Positions 17,181 through 26,101 of a stretch of DNA of 64,000 bases are shown piece after piece; positions within the stretch are counted from its first letter, which is position 1, and each line of letters opens with the position of its first letter. This DNA comes from Treponema porcinum. GTDB taxonomy: Bacteria; Spirochaetota; Spirochaetia; Treponematales; Treponemataceae. The notes below the pieces were generated by a model that was given only the letters and a program-made list of their open reading frames with translations, did not search any database and was not told the DNA's origin. A program made the position numbers and the translations under genes. The stretch is taken from NCBI RefSeq assembly GCF_900167145.1, contig NZ_FUWG01000002.1, forward strand, positions 124,001 through 188,000, in the 5' to 3' direction.

Positions 17181-17866
17181 AAACCTGCGCCGTACTGACT
17201 GTAATAATCATCTATTTCTTTTTTCAATTCGTCTGTAATGTACGTTTTATCTCCGTTTGTATAAAGCGCATCAACAACGTCTTTCATAGAAACAATTGCT
17301 TTTGCCGGAAATCCGTATTTTTCGGTAATTACGTCAAGCGCACTTTTAGACGAATCAAGAGCGCGCTCCATTCTGTTAAGACTTACGATTTCACCCACAA
17401 TTTTAATTGCGCCCGGCTTTGTTTCCTGCGCTTTTATTTTCGGGTACGTTTCTTCAATCGATTTTCCGGAAGTCGTAACGTCTTCAATAATTACTACGCG
17501 GTCGCCGTCCTTGATTTTATAGCCTAAAAGCGCGCCTTTGTCCGCACCGTGATCCTTTTCTTCCTTGCGGTCGGAACAGTACTTTACTTCCTTTCCGTAC
17601 ATCCTGGAATATGCAATCGCCGTAGCTACGGCAAGCGGAATTCCCTTGTATGCCGGGCCAAAAAGAACGTCAAAATCATCGCCGAAATTATCGTGTATTG
17701 CATTTGCATAAAAGCCACCCAGACGGAACAGCTGGCTTCCGGTAATATACGCTCCGGCATTCATAAAAAACGGCGACTTGCGCCCGCTTTTAAGCACGAA
17801 CGAACCGAATTTCAGAACTTCGCACTCAACCATAAAATCAATGAATTCTTTTTTGTACTGTTCCAT
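17177..17866 (-). CDS. pyrE: Orotate phosphoribosyltransferase
   Basis: A 229-residue enzyme that makes OMP from orotate and PRPP. The PRPP-binding motif is VVIIEDVTTSGKS near residue 123, the flexible catalytic loop region carries YCSDRKEEKDHGADKG near residue 95, and the N-terminal substrate part is LKSGRKSPFFMNAGAY. A strong purine-rich site (AAAAAGGACAC) precedes the ATG. It follows the acyltransferase gene by only 20 bp, so this pyrimidine gene is probably at the end of the aryl-polyene-like transcript, an unusual partnership. Confidence 0.92.
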   Translation of the reverse strand: MEQYKKEFIDFMVECEVLKFGSFVLKSGRKSPFFMNAGAYITGSQLFRLGGFYANAIHDNFGDDFDVLFGPAYKGIPLAVATAIAYSRMYGKEVKYCSDRKEEKDHGADKGALLGYKIKDGDRVVIIEDVTTSGKSIEETYPKIKAQETKPGAIKIVGEIVSLNRMERALDSSKSALDVITEKYGFPAKAIVSMKDVVDALYTNGDKTYITDELKKEIDDYYSQYGAGF

Positions 17867-17886
17867 TTTTGTGTCCTTTTTCTTTT

Positions 17887-18747
17887 TCAGTCTACTTTAT
17901 TCGTAACGTATTTTTTTGCATTCTCCTGAACCGCGGCAGAAATAACTTCTTCCATTTTGTCAGTCAGGCGTTTTGCAGCAATCGTTTCCGGCAAATCCTT
18001 GTACTCGTCAATCGGAATTTCAGGTAGAAGCGAAAAATCATAAACGTATTTTTCCGTATGATTGTATGACCACATCGGGTCGTGCTTTCCAAGACCGTAT
18101 TTGTCGTTTCCGCCGACTAAAACAGGCTGAACGCCGCATTTTGAATAATAAGCAATGCGTGCCGCACCTTTTTTATACGGATTTGAACCGTGCCTAGGAG
18201 TGCGCGTTCCTTCCGGGAAAATAATGACGTTGTTTCCTTCATCAATCGTCTGCTTGCATAGACCGCAGAGTTCGTTGAAATCAAGCGAATTTACAATGTA
18301 GCACTGCTTTATTACTCCGGCAAGAACAGTCCGCGTAAGTCCGCCGCGCACAATGCAGTTTGCATTCGGCACAAGCGACATAATGAATACAAAATCAAGC
18401 ATAGACGGATGGTTTGCAATAATTACTTTTCCGTGAAGGTTTTTGAACTTTTCGCGGTCACTTACCTTTACGCCTACAGTTCCCGTAAATTGCATAAAAT
18501 TGATAAAACCGCGGAATGAAGCAGAAACGAACCGGCGCGCCGCAATCTTAAACTGTTCTTTAGGGTGAACGAATACGCGAATCCAGGGAAAAACGAACAG
18601 CGCAAGGAAAACGCTTCCAATTCCGAAATACACATAGAAAAACAGTTTCATAAACGCGCGGTAAGTGTAGGAAAACCAGTTTTTTACTTTTGGAAGTTCG
18701 CGGTGATTATATTTTGCATCCAGTTCTTCTTTTGACTCTTTACTCAT
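17887..18747 (-). CDS. PlsC-like 1-acylglycerol-3-phosphate acyltransferase
   Basis: A 286-residue membrane-associated acyltransferase. One or two hydrophobic helices (residues 25-65) precede the catalytic NHPSMLD motif (NHxxxxD) near residue 120, VRGGLTR, and the glycerol-phosphate motif FPEGTRTP near residue 183. The ATG at 18747, eight bases before the end of the upstream gene, is preferred to a start at 18774 inside that gene. In aryl polyene clusters an acyltransferase of this type transfers the finished polyene to the lipid carrier, a role suggested by the two genes upstream. Confidence 0.85.
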   Translation of the reverse strand: MSKESKEELDAKYNHRELPKVKNWFSYTYRAFMKLFFYVYFGIGSVFLALFVFPWIRVFVHPKEQFKIAARRFVSASFRGFINFMQFTGTVGVKVSDREKFKNLHGKVIIANHPSMLDFVFIMSLVPNANCIVRGGLTRTVLAGVIKQCYIVNSLDFNELCGLCKQTIDEGNNVIIFPEGTRTPRHGSNPYKKGAARIAYYSKCGVQPVLVGGNDKYGLGKHDPMWSYNHTEKYVYDFSLLPEIPIDEYKDLPETIAAKRLTDKMEEVISAAVQENAKKYVTNKVD

Positions 18748-19354
18748 TTTTCTTTCCCTTAACTCTCGACACAAAATCCAGTACGGTTTCTACACCGTCA
18801 ATTTCAACTAGCGTTCCGTCCTTGCCGGCACCCTCACCCAGTACGCAGGCAAACGCAAACGGCTTGTTTTGTGCCGGCTGCAATGCGCCGTATTCGTCAG
18901 GCACATATTCATCTGCATACACAAGAACGACGTTTTTTTCGCTTCCGCACAGTACAGGACTTGCAGCAGCATACAGCGCATCCCGGAAATTTTCTTTTGA
19001 CGGATAAATTACCGAATATCCGCTTTTCAGTTTAAGGCATAATGTAGCCGCCGCAATCGGAGCGTTAAATACACTAAGGCTAAAACCGGCAGGAAGAATC
19101 TCTCCATCCTGAATTATTCCCCGGTTTATTGTAAATTCGCGCTCAATCTCTCCGCGGAATGAAACGAACACCTGTTTGTATTCCCTTGCAGAAGGAAATT
19201 CTTCAACAAGGTCGTGCAGAACCTGAACGGTCATTCTGGTAATCTGGCTGAGTCTTCGCTTAAAAAGCGGGTCTGCAAATTCCAGTTTTGGCTTTTCCTT
19301 TTGATTTTCTTCTGCAGGATGCCATATATGTACGTTTGAAACTGCTATCTTCAT
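18740..19354 (-). CDS. Beta-ketoacyl synthase chain-length-factor-like protein (aryl polyene type)
   Basis: A 204-residue protein of the short ketoacyl-synthase N-terminal family (PF13723 type) known from aryl polyene and dialkylresorcinol gene clusters. Typical features are VFVSFRGEIEREFTI (family form SRHGEI), LPAGFSLSVFNAP (family PxxFSxSVHNA) and VVLVYADEYVPDEYG (family VLLVxYDExLP). The thiolase active-site cysteine and second half are absent, as in the whole family, so it is a partner protein rather than a full synthase. It overlaps the acyltransferase gene by 8 bp and follows the methyltransferase gene after 6 bp. Confidence 0.85.
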   Translation of the reverse strand: MKIAVSNVHIWHPAEENQKEKPKLEFADPLFKRRLSQITRMTVQVLHDLVEEFPSAREYKQVFVSFRGEIEREFTINRGIIQDGEILPAGFSLSVFNAPIAAATLCLKLKSGYSVIYPSKENFRDALYAAASPVLCGSEKNVVLVYADEYVPDEYGALQPAQNKPFAFACVLGEGAGKDGTLVEIDGVETVLDFVSRVKGKKNE

Positions 19355-19360
19355 TTTATC

Positions 19361-20479
19361 TTATTTTTTTCTAAATACAAGAAGCGAATAAGCATTTGAA
19401 CCAAGATTGTGATGAGCAGTCTTAAGCTCAAAACCAGCCTCAGAAATTGCATTTACCAGTTCCTCATAGCGGTACATCTTGCTGTTGCCGTTTGCAATGC
19501 ACGTAAAATACAGCGACGTTGCCATAAGAGAGTATGAACTTGCCTCAAAATGCTGCTTATCCCACAGCGGTTCAAGGACGTAGACGTTAGTTTCCGGTGT
19601 TGCCGCCTCGTACACCTTCTTCAAAATTTTCGTTATCTGGTGAAGGCTAAAGCAGTCAAGGAACTGGCTCATCCATACTGCATCAGGTGCAGACGGAAGT
19701 TTTGTAGATGCGTCAAGAACATTACCCGTGCAGAAACCTATTCTGTCTGCAAAACCTGCGGCGGCGGCATTTTTTTCCGCAACGGCAGTCTGTCCAGGAA
19801 GGTCAACAATAGTCATCTTTACGTCAGGATTGTAGCGGCAGCAGGAAATCGACCATTTTGCCGTATTTCCGCCTATATCTATCATAGTACGCGGTTTTTC
19901 TGCAAAAACAATCGGAAGCGCTTCCGGAAAGGCAATGTCGCTGTAAAAATGGTCAAATTCGAACCAAGATTTTTTTGCCTTTTCAGGAAGCGTAGAAAGC
20001 GCCTCATAGACAGTCGTCCACTTGTCGCCGAATACTTTAAGACCTTCCGGCTTTCCGTTCTTAACGGAAGCCGTTAAATCCCATGCACCCTGATAGCATA
20101 TATCGTTAGTAAACCAGAAATTTACCTTTGTTAAATCGTCCTCCAGAAGCATCCAGCCTGTTTTTCCGATAACAAAACGTTCTTCATCCGCCTGTTTTGC
20201 AAGCTTTATGACGTTCATTCCAAGCATCATCTCGCAAAGAACGCCTGCACCATACTCAGAAACGCCTGTTTTCTGCGCCAGCTCCTTACGTGAAATTCCG
20301 TCATCACCAGAATCTTCAATTGCCTTTAAAAGTCCAAGCTCAAGCATCGCACGTACTGCCTGAAAACAAAGCGGCGCAAACGCAATTTTCTGAGCCTCAA
20401 ATTTCGCATCTACTGCACGGATATTATCTTCCCTAAAAGAATCCATATTAAAATAAGAACTGTCCGTTTTTTTCATCAT
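19361..20479 (-). CDS. SAM-dependent O-methyltransferase with winged-helix dimerisation domain
   Basis: A 372-residue protein of the hydroxyneurosporene/acetylserotonin O-methyltransferase type. Residues 25-110 are a dimerisation winged helix (FQAVRAMLELGLLKAIED, GISRKELAQKTGVSEYG), and residues 190-345 are the Rossmann catalytic domain with MIDIGGNTAKWSIS (motif I), MTIVDLPGQ (acidic end of strand 2) and MSQFLDCFS. Such enzymes methylate the aromatic head in aryl polyene and dialkylresorcinol clusters. It is first in the transcript with the chain-length factor and acyltransferase. ATGATG at the start leaves a one-residue uncertainty. Confidence 0.8.
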   Translation of the reverse strand: MMKKTDSSYFNMDSFREDNIRAVDAKFEAQKIAFAPLCFQAVRAMLELGLLKAIEDSGDDGISRKELAQKTGVSEYGAGVLCEMMLGMNVIKLAKQADEERFVIGKTGWMLLEDDLTKVNFWFTNDICYQGAWDLTASVKNGKPEGLKVFGDKWTTVYEALSTLPEKAKKSWFEFDHFYSDIAFPEALPIVFAEKPRTMIDIGGNTAKWSISCCRYNPDVKMTIVDLPGQTAVAEKNAAAAGFADRIGFCTGNVLDASTKLPSAPDAVWMSQFLDCFSLHQITKILKKVYEAATPETNVYVLEPLWDKQHFEASSYSLMATSLYFTCIANGNSKMYRYEELVNAISEAGFELKTAHHNLGSNAYSLLVFRKK

Positions 20480-20549
20480 ACATTAAAAAATATAGTATAT
20501 AGAATGATTTTTCAATCCCTGCGGACAGAAGGTAAAAACATCTGCCCGT

Positions 20550-20578
20550 TTGCAAACACTGCCTGTTTTCACTAGAAT
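20550..20578 (+). promoter_or_regulatory. Promoter of the DUF711-hydE-GNAT operon
   Basis: TTGCAA (20550-20555) and TAGAAT (20573-20578) are separated by 17 bp. A GCGAGG ribosome site follows, about 8 nt before the ATG at 20596, so this transcript has a normal leader. Confidence 0.65.
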
Positions 20579-20595
20579 GAAAGCGAGGTATTTAT

Positions 20596-21957
20596 ATGTT
20601 ATTTTCACCTGTAGAAATTCAAGAAACAGTAAGTATGTTTATGAAGCAGAAGCTTGACATCCGATGCGTAACGATGGGTATAAGCCTGCTTGACTGCGCT
20701 TCTGAAGACCCTAAGCGCGCTTGTACTAAAATATACGATAAAATTATGAAAAAAGCCGGTAACCTTGTAAAGGTCGGTCAGGATATAGAAAAGGAATTCG
20801 GCGTGCCGATTATAAACAAGCGTATTTCCGTAACGCCGATAGCCCTTGTTGCCGGCGCAAGCAGCGCGACTTCATACGTTGACTACTGCAAGACGCTCGA
20901 CACCTGCGCAAAGGAACTTGGCGTCAACTTTATCGGCGGATTCAGCGCACTCGTTCAGAAAGGCATAACTCCGACGGACAGAATTTTGATTGAATCAATT
21001 CCAGAAGCGCTTGCCACAACTGACTTTGTATGTTCGTCCGTAAACGTTGGAACAACGAAAAACGGCATAAATATGGATGCCGTAAAACTGATGGGCGAAA
21101 TCATCTGCAAGACTGCCGAGCGGTCAAAATCATGCGACGTAAACGGCTGTGCAAAACTTGTTGTATTCTGCAATGCCCCGGAAGACAATCCGTTTATGGC
21201 AGGAGCATTCCACGGACCGGGAGAAGGCGACAGCGTAATAAACGTAGGCGTTTCAGGACCGGGCGTAATTCTTGCCGCCGCACGTGAATACAAAGGAAAA
21301 CCGATAAACGAACTTGCGGACGGCATCAAGAAAATGGCATTTAAAATCACGCGTATGGGGCAGCTTGTCGGTTCGGAAGCGGCAAAACGGCTCAATACAA
21401 ATTTCGGCATACTTGATTTGTCTTTAGCACCGACTCCTGCGGTAGGTGATTCTGTTGCGCGTATTCTTGAAGAATGCGGCATTGAGGGTGCAGGAGCGCC
21501 GGGAACAACAGCGGCACTTGCAATGCTTACCGATATGGTAAAAAAAGGCGGCGTAATGGCAAGTACGAACGTTGGCGGTCTTTCCGGCGCATTCATCCCT
21601 GTTTCTGAAGACGAAGGAATGATTAACGCCGTAAAGCAGGGTTCAATTTGCCTTGAAAAACTTGAAGCAATGACGACAGTCTGTTCCGTCGGACTTGATA
21701 TGATTGCAATTCCGGGCGACACGCCTGCAACTACTGTTTCCGGCATTATGGCTGACGAATTTGCAATCGGTATGGTGAACAACAAGACTACGGCAGTACG
21801 CCTTATCCCTGCTCCGGGTAAAAAAGCCGGTGAATGGGTTGAATTCGGAGGTCTTCTTGGCGGATGCCCGGTTCTTCCGGTAAGCAAATTCAGCTGTGCG
21901 GACTTCATAAACCGCGGCGGACGAATTCCTGCTCCTATCCATTCGTTCAGAAACTAA
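20596..21957 (+). CDS. PFL-family protein (UPF0210/DUF711)
   Basis: A 453-residue member of the UPF0210 family, recognised by its N-terminal [22 protein letters not shown], the central [22 protein letters not shown], and the C-terminal [21 protein letters not shown] and [15 protein letters not shown]. The fold resembles pyruvate formate-lyase barrels, but the Cys-Cys/Gly radical machinery of PFL is not apparent and the function is unknown. It is first in a tight three-gene unit with hydE (18 bp gap) and a GNAT gene. A large antisense open frame across 20955-21908 is a shadow. Confidence 0.88.
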   Translation: MLFSPVEIQETVSMFMKQKLDIRCVTMGISLLDCASEDPKRACTKIYDKIMKKAGNLVKVGQDIEKEFGVPIINKRISVTPIALVAGASSATSYVDYCKTLDTCAKELGVNFIGGFSALVQKGITPTDRILIESIPEALATTDFVCSSVNVGTTKNGINMDAVKLMGEIICKTAERSKSCDVNGCAKLVVFCNAPEDNPFMAGAFHGPGEGDSVINVGVSGPGVILAAAREYKGKPINELADGIKKMAFKITRMGQLVGSEAAKRLNTNFGILDLSLAPTPAVGDSVARILEECGIEGAGAPGTTAALAMLTDMVKKGGVMASTNVGGLSGAFIPVSEDEGMINAVKQGSICLEKLEAMTTVCSVGLDMIAIPGDTPATTVSGIMADEFAIGMVNNKTTAVRLIPAPGKKAGEWVEFGGLLGGCPVLPVSKFSCADFINRGGRIPAPIHSFRN

Positions 21958-21975
21958 CTGAACTGGAAGCAGACT

Positions 21976-23055
21976 ATGACTTCCGGCTCTGATAAATATT
22001 TTGTATGCGGTGCTAATTCAGTTTCTTCTGTTATAGAAGAACTGAAAACGACCTGCACTCTTTCTGACTCGCAGCTGCTCAACATTCTGTCTACCGATAA
22101 ATACGACCAAGAACTTTTTTCTGCGGCAGACGAAGTGCGGCGGAGCGTTTACGGCGACCGCGTTTTTATCCGCGGACTTATAGAAATCACAAATTATTGC
22201 AGGAACGACTGCTATTACTGCGGAATACGCCGCTCAAACGAACAGGCGGAACGGTACAGGCTTTCCGCTGATGAGATTTTCAGCTGCTGTCAGGAAGGAT
22301 ACGCTCTGGGATTCAGGACGTTTGTCCTGCAGGGAGGAGAAGACGCGCAATGCACCGATGAATTTATATGCGGAGTAACGGCGCGCCTTCACGATGCATT
22401 TCCTGACTGCGCAATAACGCTTTCTTTAGGCGAACGCCCGGAAAGTTCGTACCGGGCAATGTACAGTTCCGGTGCGCGCCGCTACCTTCTGCGCCACGAA
22501 ACTGCTGATTTTGCCCACTACGCAAAACTCCACCCTTCATCTATGAGTCTTGAAAACAGAATGAAATGCCTTTCCGCCCTTAAAAAAATCGGCTTTCAGA
22601 CCGGAGACGGTTTTATGACAGGCGCACCTTTCCAGACGGCGCATCATATCGTAAAGGACATACGCTTTATGCAGGCGCTTTCTCCTGATATGATAGGAAT
22701 AGGTCCGTTCATTCATCACCGCACCACACCGTTTGCGCATTGCCCGGACGGTACGCTTTCCCTTACGCTAAGGCTCATTGCAATTTTGCGCCTTATATTC
22801 CCAAAAGCGCTTATTCCGTCTACCACCGCGCTTGCAACGCTCTGCCCAGAAGGACGGATTTTAGGACTAAAAGCCGGCGCAAACGTCGTTATGCCTAACC
22901 TTTCGCCGCGCACCGTCCGCAAAAAATACGAGTTGTACGAAAACAAAGCGCACGGCGGAATGGAGTCTGCGCAGGAACTGGATGCGCTTAAGAAAGCGGT
23001 AAAAGAAGCCGGATATAAAATCGTGGTAGATAAAGGAGACAGGGCAGGATTTTAA
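21976..23055 (+). CDS. hydE: HydE, radical SAM maturase of [FeFe] hydrogenase
   Basis: A 359-residue radical SAM protein. The cluster motif is EITNYCRNDCYYCGIRRSN (CxxxCxxC) near residue 78, followed by YALGFRTFVLQGGED, ITLSLGERPESSYRAMYSSG, YLLRHETAD and PDMIGIGPFIHH, all HydE signatures that distinguish it from BioB and PylB. HydE works with HydF and HydG to build the diiron subcluster of the H-cluster, so the organism probably produces or consumes H2 by an [FeFe] hydrogenase encoded elsewhere. It is flanked closely by the DUF711 and GNAT genes. Confidence 0.9.
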   Translation: MTSGSDKYFVCGANSVSSVIEELKTTCTLSDSQLLNILSTDKYDQELFSAADEVRRSVYGDRVFIRGLIEITNYCRNDCYYCGIRRSNEQAERYRLSADEIFSCCQEGYALGFRTFVLQGGEDAQCTDEFICGVTARLHDAFPDCAITLSLGERPESSYRAMYSSGARRYLLRHETADFAHYAKLHPSSMSLENRMKCLSALKKIGFQTGDGFMTGAPFQTAHHIVKDIRFMQALSPDMIGIGPFIHHRTTPFAHCPDGTLSLTLRLIAILRLIFPKALIPSTTALATLCPEGRILGLKAGANVVMPNLSPRTVRKKYELYENKAHGGMESAQELDALKKAVKEAGYKIVVDKGDRAGF

Positions 23056-23072
23056 ATTCCTGCCGGAAAAAA

Positions 23073-23969
23073 ATGCAGTTTATTCCGCTAGGCAAACTTT
23101 CAAAAAAACTCAATGCGGCAGCCGTCCGCTTTATCGTAACAAACGAAATTCTCTGCGTCCAGCTTTCTGCGCATTTCAGAAAATCAGACGGCGACATATA
23201 CGCCGTATTTGCAGACGAACAAAAACCTTCGGAAATCTACGGTATTCTGCGGCTTGGTACAACAGTCCTTCACTGTCTGCCGTTCGCCGAAGTAAAAACA
23301 GCAGCACCATTGCAGGAAAATTTTGTAAAGCTGCTTGCTTCTTTCCTCTTAAAAAGGCAGGAAGAAAAGCTGCCTCTCCCGGAATGCGTAAACGGTACTG
23401 CCGGAGGAAGCGCACTCATTATGCAGGCATTCCGGCTAATAGGAAAAAATCCGCGCCAGACAAACGAATACACCCTTATGAAACTGGACACCGCCGCGTT
23501 TTCAGCTATTCAGCCCTATCCGTTTATGCACGGCGAACAGCTTGTCCGGTGCAAAAAAGACGTTCCTGCAATTTACAAACAAAAACTCCTTGTGCTCCAG
23601 GAACTGTACGAAAAAGAAGAAGTTGTCCCGGACTGTATGACGTTCAGCGAAGATTCCTGCCGCCTGCGCCTTGCAAACGCCCTGCGCACGCAGTACATTC
23701 TTGCACTTGAACTGAACGGTCAGCTTGTGTCAAAAGCGGCGACAAGCGCAATCGGTTTTATGCACGTACAGATTGGAGGAGTATTTACCGCCCTGCCCTT
23801 CCGCCGCCGCCACTACAGCTTTAACACGATGTACGCGATCCTCCGAAAAATCTGCCGGATGAAAAAACAGCCAGTCCTTTTCGTAAAAAACAGGAATGCC
23901 GCCGCATTCGCCCTTTACAAGTCACTTCGATTCGTTCCTGTCTGCTCCTACACCATCGCATACTATTGA
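23073..23969 (+). CDS. GNAT-fold acetyltransferase-like protein
   Basis: A 298-residue protein. The C-terminal 110 residues match the GNAT fold: AIGFMHVQIGGVFTALPFRR (strands 4-5 with the acetyl-CoA pyrophosphate loop RRRHYSFNTMYAILRKI) and LFVKNRNAAAFALYKSLRF (the Asn-x-x-Ala-x-x-x-Tyr end typical of the family). The N-terminal half resembles no family I can name. It ends the DUF711-hydE unit, 17 bp after hydE. Its target is unknown. Confidence 0.65.
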   Translation: MQFIPLGKLSKKLNAAAVRFIVTNEILCVQLSAHFRKSDGDIYAVFADEQKPSEIYGILRLGTTVLHCLPFAEVKTAAPLQENFVKLLASFLLKRQEEKLPLPECVNGTAGGSALIMQAFRLIGKNPRQTNEYTLMKLDTAAFSAIQPYPFMHGEQLVRCKKDVPAIYKQKLLVLQELYEKEEVVPDCMTFSEDSCRLRLANALRTQYILALELNGQLVSKAATSAIGFMHVQIGGVFTALPFRRRHYSFNTMYAILRKICRMKKQPVLFVKNRNAAAFALYKSLRFVPVCSYTIAYY

Positions 23970-23979
23970 AAACAGCAGT

Positions 23980-24008
23980 TTGTCAAACGGTATATTATCT
24001 GCTAGAAT
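23980..24008 (+). promoter_or_regulatory. Promoter of the dCMP deaminase gene
   Basis: TTGTCA (23980-23985) and TAGAAT (24003-24008) have a 17-bp spacer. AGAGG follows about 11 nt before the ATG at 24034. Confidence 0.65.
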
Positions 24009-24033
24009 TGCGTAACAGAGGTTTATTCACACT

Positions 24034-24513
24034 ATGAAACGAACAGACTACATTTCCTGGAACGAATATTTTATGGGTGTCGCAGTTCTTGCGTCAAAAC
24101 GTTCAAAAGACCCGAACACGCAGGTAGGTGCGTGCATCGTAGACAAGAACAACATTATCCTTTCAACCGGCTACAATGGACTTCCATACGGCTGTTCCGA
24201 CGACGAATATACCTGGGAACGAACCGGCGAGGACACCAAATACAAGTACGTAGTTCACGCAGAACTGAACGCCATTCTTAATGCACAGGGTAAAGACCTT
24301 AAAAATGCGCGGATTTTTGTAGACCTTTTTCCGTGCAATGAATGTGCAAAAGCAATAATTCAGTGCGGAATAAAGGAAGTCATCTATTTATACGATAAAT
24401 ATGCCGACTCAAAGGAAACAATCGCCTCTAAAAAAATGCTTTCTTCCGCAGGCGTAAAAACAACGCACTTTATACCCGGCGTAAAGAAAATCGAACTGAA
24501 TTTTGAACGATAG
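24034..24513 (+). CDS. Deoxycytidylate deaminase (ComEB-like)
   Basis: A 159-residue zinc-dependent deaminase converting dCMP to dUMP for thymidylate synthesis. Zinc ligands and the catalytic glutamate are in VVHAELNAI (HAE) near residue 74 and PCNECAKAIIQ (PCxxC) near residue 102. The N-terminal NTQVGACIVDKNNIILSTGYNGLPYG is the substrate-loop region common to dCMP deaminases and ComEB. It stands alone between the GNAT gene and carA, with its own promoter, in a region concerned with pyrimidines. Confidence 0.9.
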   Translation: MKRTDYISWNEYFMGVAVLASKRSKDPNTQVGACIVDKNNIILSTGYNGLPYGCSDDEYTWERTGEDTKYKYVVHAELNAILNAQGKDLKNARIFVDLFPCNECAKAIIQCGIKEVIYLYDKYADSKETIASKKMLSSAGVKTTHFIPGVKKIELNFER

Positions 24514-24597
24514 CATTTTTATTTTTCAAACAGAAATGATAAAAACTGCCGCCGTACTATTCACAGGATAAAAAAAATTATATAATAAGGCTTTAGT

Positions 24598-25911
24598 ATG
24601 AATACTAAAGCCTGCCTAGTCCTGGCGAACGGACAGATTTTTGAGGGAAACAGTTTTGGAGCTTCCGGCGTAATTGTCGGTGAAGCAGTTTTTACAACCG
24701 GTATGACCGGCTATCTGGAAACACTTACAGACCCAAGTTATTTCGGTCAGATTGTAACGCAGACATTTCCGCTAATCGGAAATTACGGCGTAATTCATCC
24801 GGATTTTGAAAGCGAAAAAAGCCACGTGCGCGGCTACATCGTACGTGACTTATGCGATACTCCGTCAAACTTCCGTTGTGAAACAGACCTTAATTCCTTT
24901 CTTATTTCAAACAACATTATAGGACTTTCTGGTATTGATACTCGCAGGCTTACAAAAATCCTGCGCGAAGCCGGTGTTATGAACGGTATGATTATTTCCG
25001 GCAATTCTGAAGAAGCACAGAGCGCATTTTCCGCGCTTGAAAATCCAAAAGAAAAAGAAAAGCTTTTGAAAGAAATCAAGGCGTATACTATAAAAAATGC
25101 CGTAAAATCAGTCACGGGAAGTGCCTCTAAAATAGAAGAAAGTGCAGAAGCCGTTTTTGAAACGAGCGCAAAATACCGCGCAGTTCCGGTTACAAAAGAC
25201 GGATTAAAAGTAAACGACCAGAACGAAGCAATGAAAAACGGCAGGGGCAAAAAAGTCGTCCTGTGGGATTTTGGCGCAAAGGCAAATATCCGAAGGGAAC
25301 TTTTAAAGCGCGGCGTTGAAGTAGTAACCGTTCCGTGCGACACAAAGGCAGACGACATTCTTAAAATGAACCCGGACGGAATTATGCTCAGTAACGGTCC
25401 GGGCGACCCGGCAGAAAACGTCGACATAATCAAAGAAATCAAGAAAATCTGCGCAAGCGGAAAACCGATTTTCGGAATCTGCCTTGGTCATCAGATGCTT
25501 GCTCTTGCACGCGGCGCTTCCACCTCAAAATTAAAGTACGGACACCGCGGCGGAAATCAGCCGGTAAAGCAGCTTTCCACAGGACGCGTCTACATTTCAA
25601 GCCAGAACCACGGATATGCAGTGAACAACGCAAGCCTTCCGAAAAATGCAAAACTCAGCTTTGTAAATACAAATGACGGAACGTGCGAAGGAATTACATA
25701 CACGGACATTCCGGCATTCAGCGTTCAGTTCCATCCGGAAGCAAGCGCAGGTCCGCTCGATACAAACTTTCTGTTCGACGATTTTGTAAACCTTATAAAT
25801 AATCCTGCGCTGTTCAAGGATTTTAAGCCTGAGTTTGAACGGATAGACGCAATTTCATATTTTCAAAGTACCATAAAGCAGACAAAAGCCGCCGGCAAAG
25901 CGTCTGAATAA
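24598..25911 (+). CDS. carA: Carbamoyl-phosphate synthase small subunit
   Basis: A 437-residue glutamine amidotransferase subunit that passes ammonia to CarB. Residues 1-140 are the CPSase small-chain domain (FTTGMTGYLETLTDPSYFGQI), and residues 215-425 the class I GATase with the nucleophile in GICLGHQMLALA, GHRGGNQPVK and the His-Glu pair in SVQFHPEASAGP. An insertion of about 45 residues (roughly 165-210, with TGSASKIEESAEAVFETSAK) makes it longer than the usual ~380. TATAAT at 24581-24586 lies 11 nt before the ATG. It is separated from carB by 190 bp of stacked hairpins. Confidence 0.93.
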   Translation: MNTKACLVLANGQIFEGNSFGASGVIVGEAVFTTGMTGYLETLTDPSYFGQIVTQTFPLIGNYGVIHPDFESEKSHVRGYIVRDLCDTPSNFRCETDLNSFLISNNIIGLSGIDTRRLTKILREAGVMNGMIISGNSEEAQSAFSALENPKEKEKLLKEIKAYTIKNAVKSVTGSASKIEESAEAVFETSAKYRAVPVTKDGLKVNDQNEAMKNGRGKKVVLWDFGAKANIRRELLKRGVEVVTVPCDTKADDILKMNPDGIMLSNGPGDPAENVDIIKEIKKICASGKPIFGICLGHQMLALARGASTSKLKYGHRGGNQPVKQLSTGRVYISSQNHGYAVNNASLPKNAKLSFVNTNDGTCEGITYTDIPAFSVQFHPEASAGPLDTNFLFDDFVNLINNPALFKDFKPEFERIDAISYFQSTIKQTKAAGKASE

Positions 25912-25920
25912 CACCTTACA

Positions 25921-26101
25921 ATCGACTTTTTACGGGAGGAATAATAAAAACTTTGCCTGAAATATCGTCAAAGTTTTTATTTTTAAGTTTGCGTTGCAAA
26001 CTTGTATTATTAAATACTGTTCCTCATTGCATTGCGGAACAGTGTAAAAAAGTCAATCGATTGTTGAAACAATCTTCTTGACTTTTTATGGGAGTAACAT
26101 T
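25921..26101 (+). promoter_or_regulatory. carA-carB intergenic hairpin series (terminator/attenuator-like)
   Basis: Four stem-loops follow one another. First, ATAAAAACTTTG/CAAAGTTTTTAT (25944-25980), trailed by TTTTT, looks like an intrinsic terminator. Second, AAGTTTGCGTTGCAAACTT (25985-26003) is a copy of the dispersed palindrome. Third is ACTGTTCC/GGAACAGT (26016-26043). Fourth, a two-part stem AAAAAGTCAA/TTGACTTTTT enclosing GATTGTT/AACAATC (26047-26087) ends in a T-run and abuts the carB ribosome site GGGAG (26090-26094). A 42-codon TTG-initiated frame (25953-26081) spans the hairpins but is probably fortuitous. Confidence 0.6.

Noticed and set aside
20955..21908. A 317-codon open frame on the minus strand
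   Set aside because: It lies wholly inside the DUF711/PFL gene, has the low-complexity Ser/Pro/Ile composition of an antisense shadow and matches no family.
24834..25442. A 202-codon minus-strand open frame
   Set aside because: It is a shadow of carA with Ser/Phe-rich low complexity.
25953..26081. 42-codon leader peptide between carA and carB
   Set aside because: It starts with TTG, its ribosome site is poorly spaced and it runs through repeat-derived DNA; kept only as a remark in a finding.
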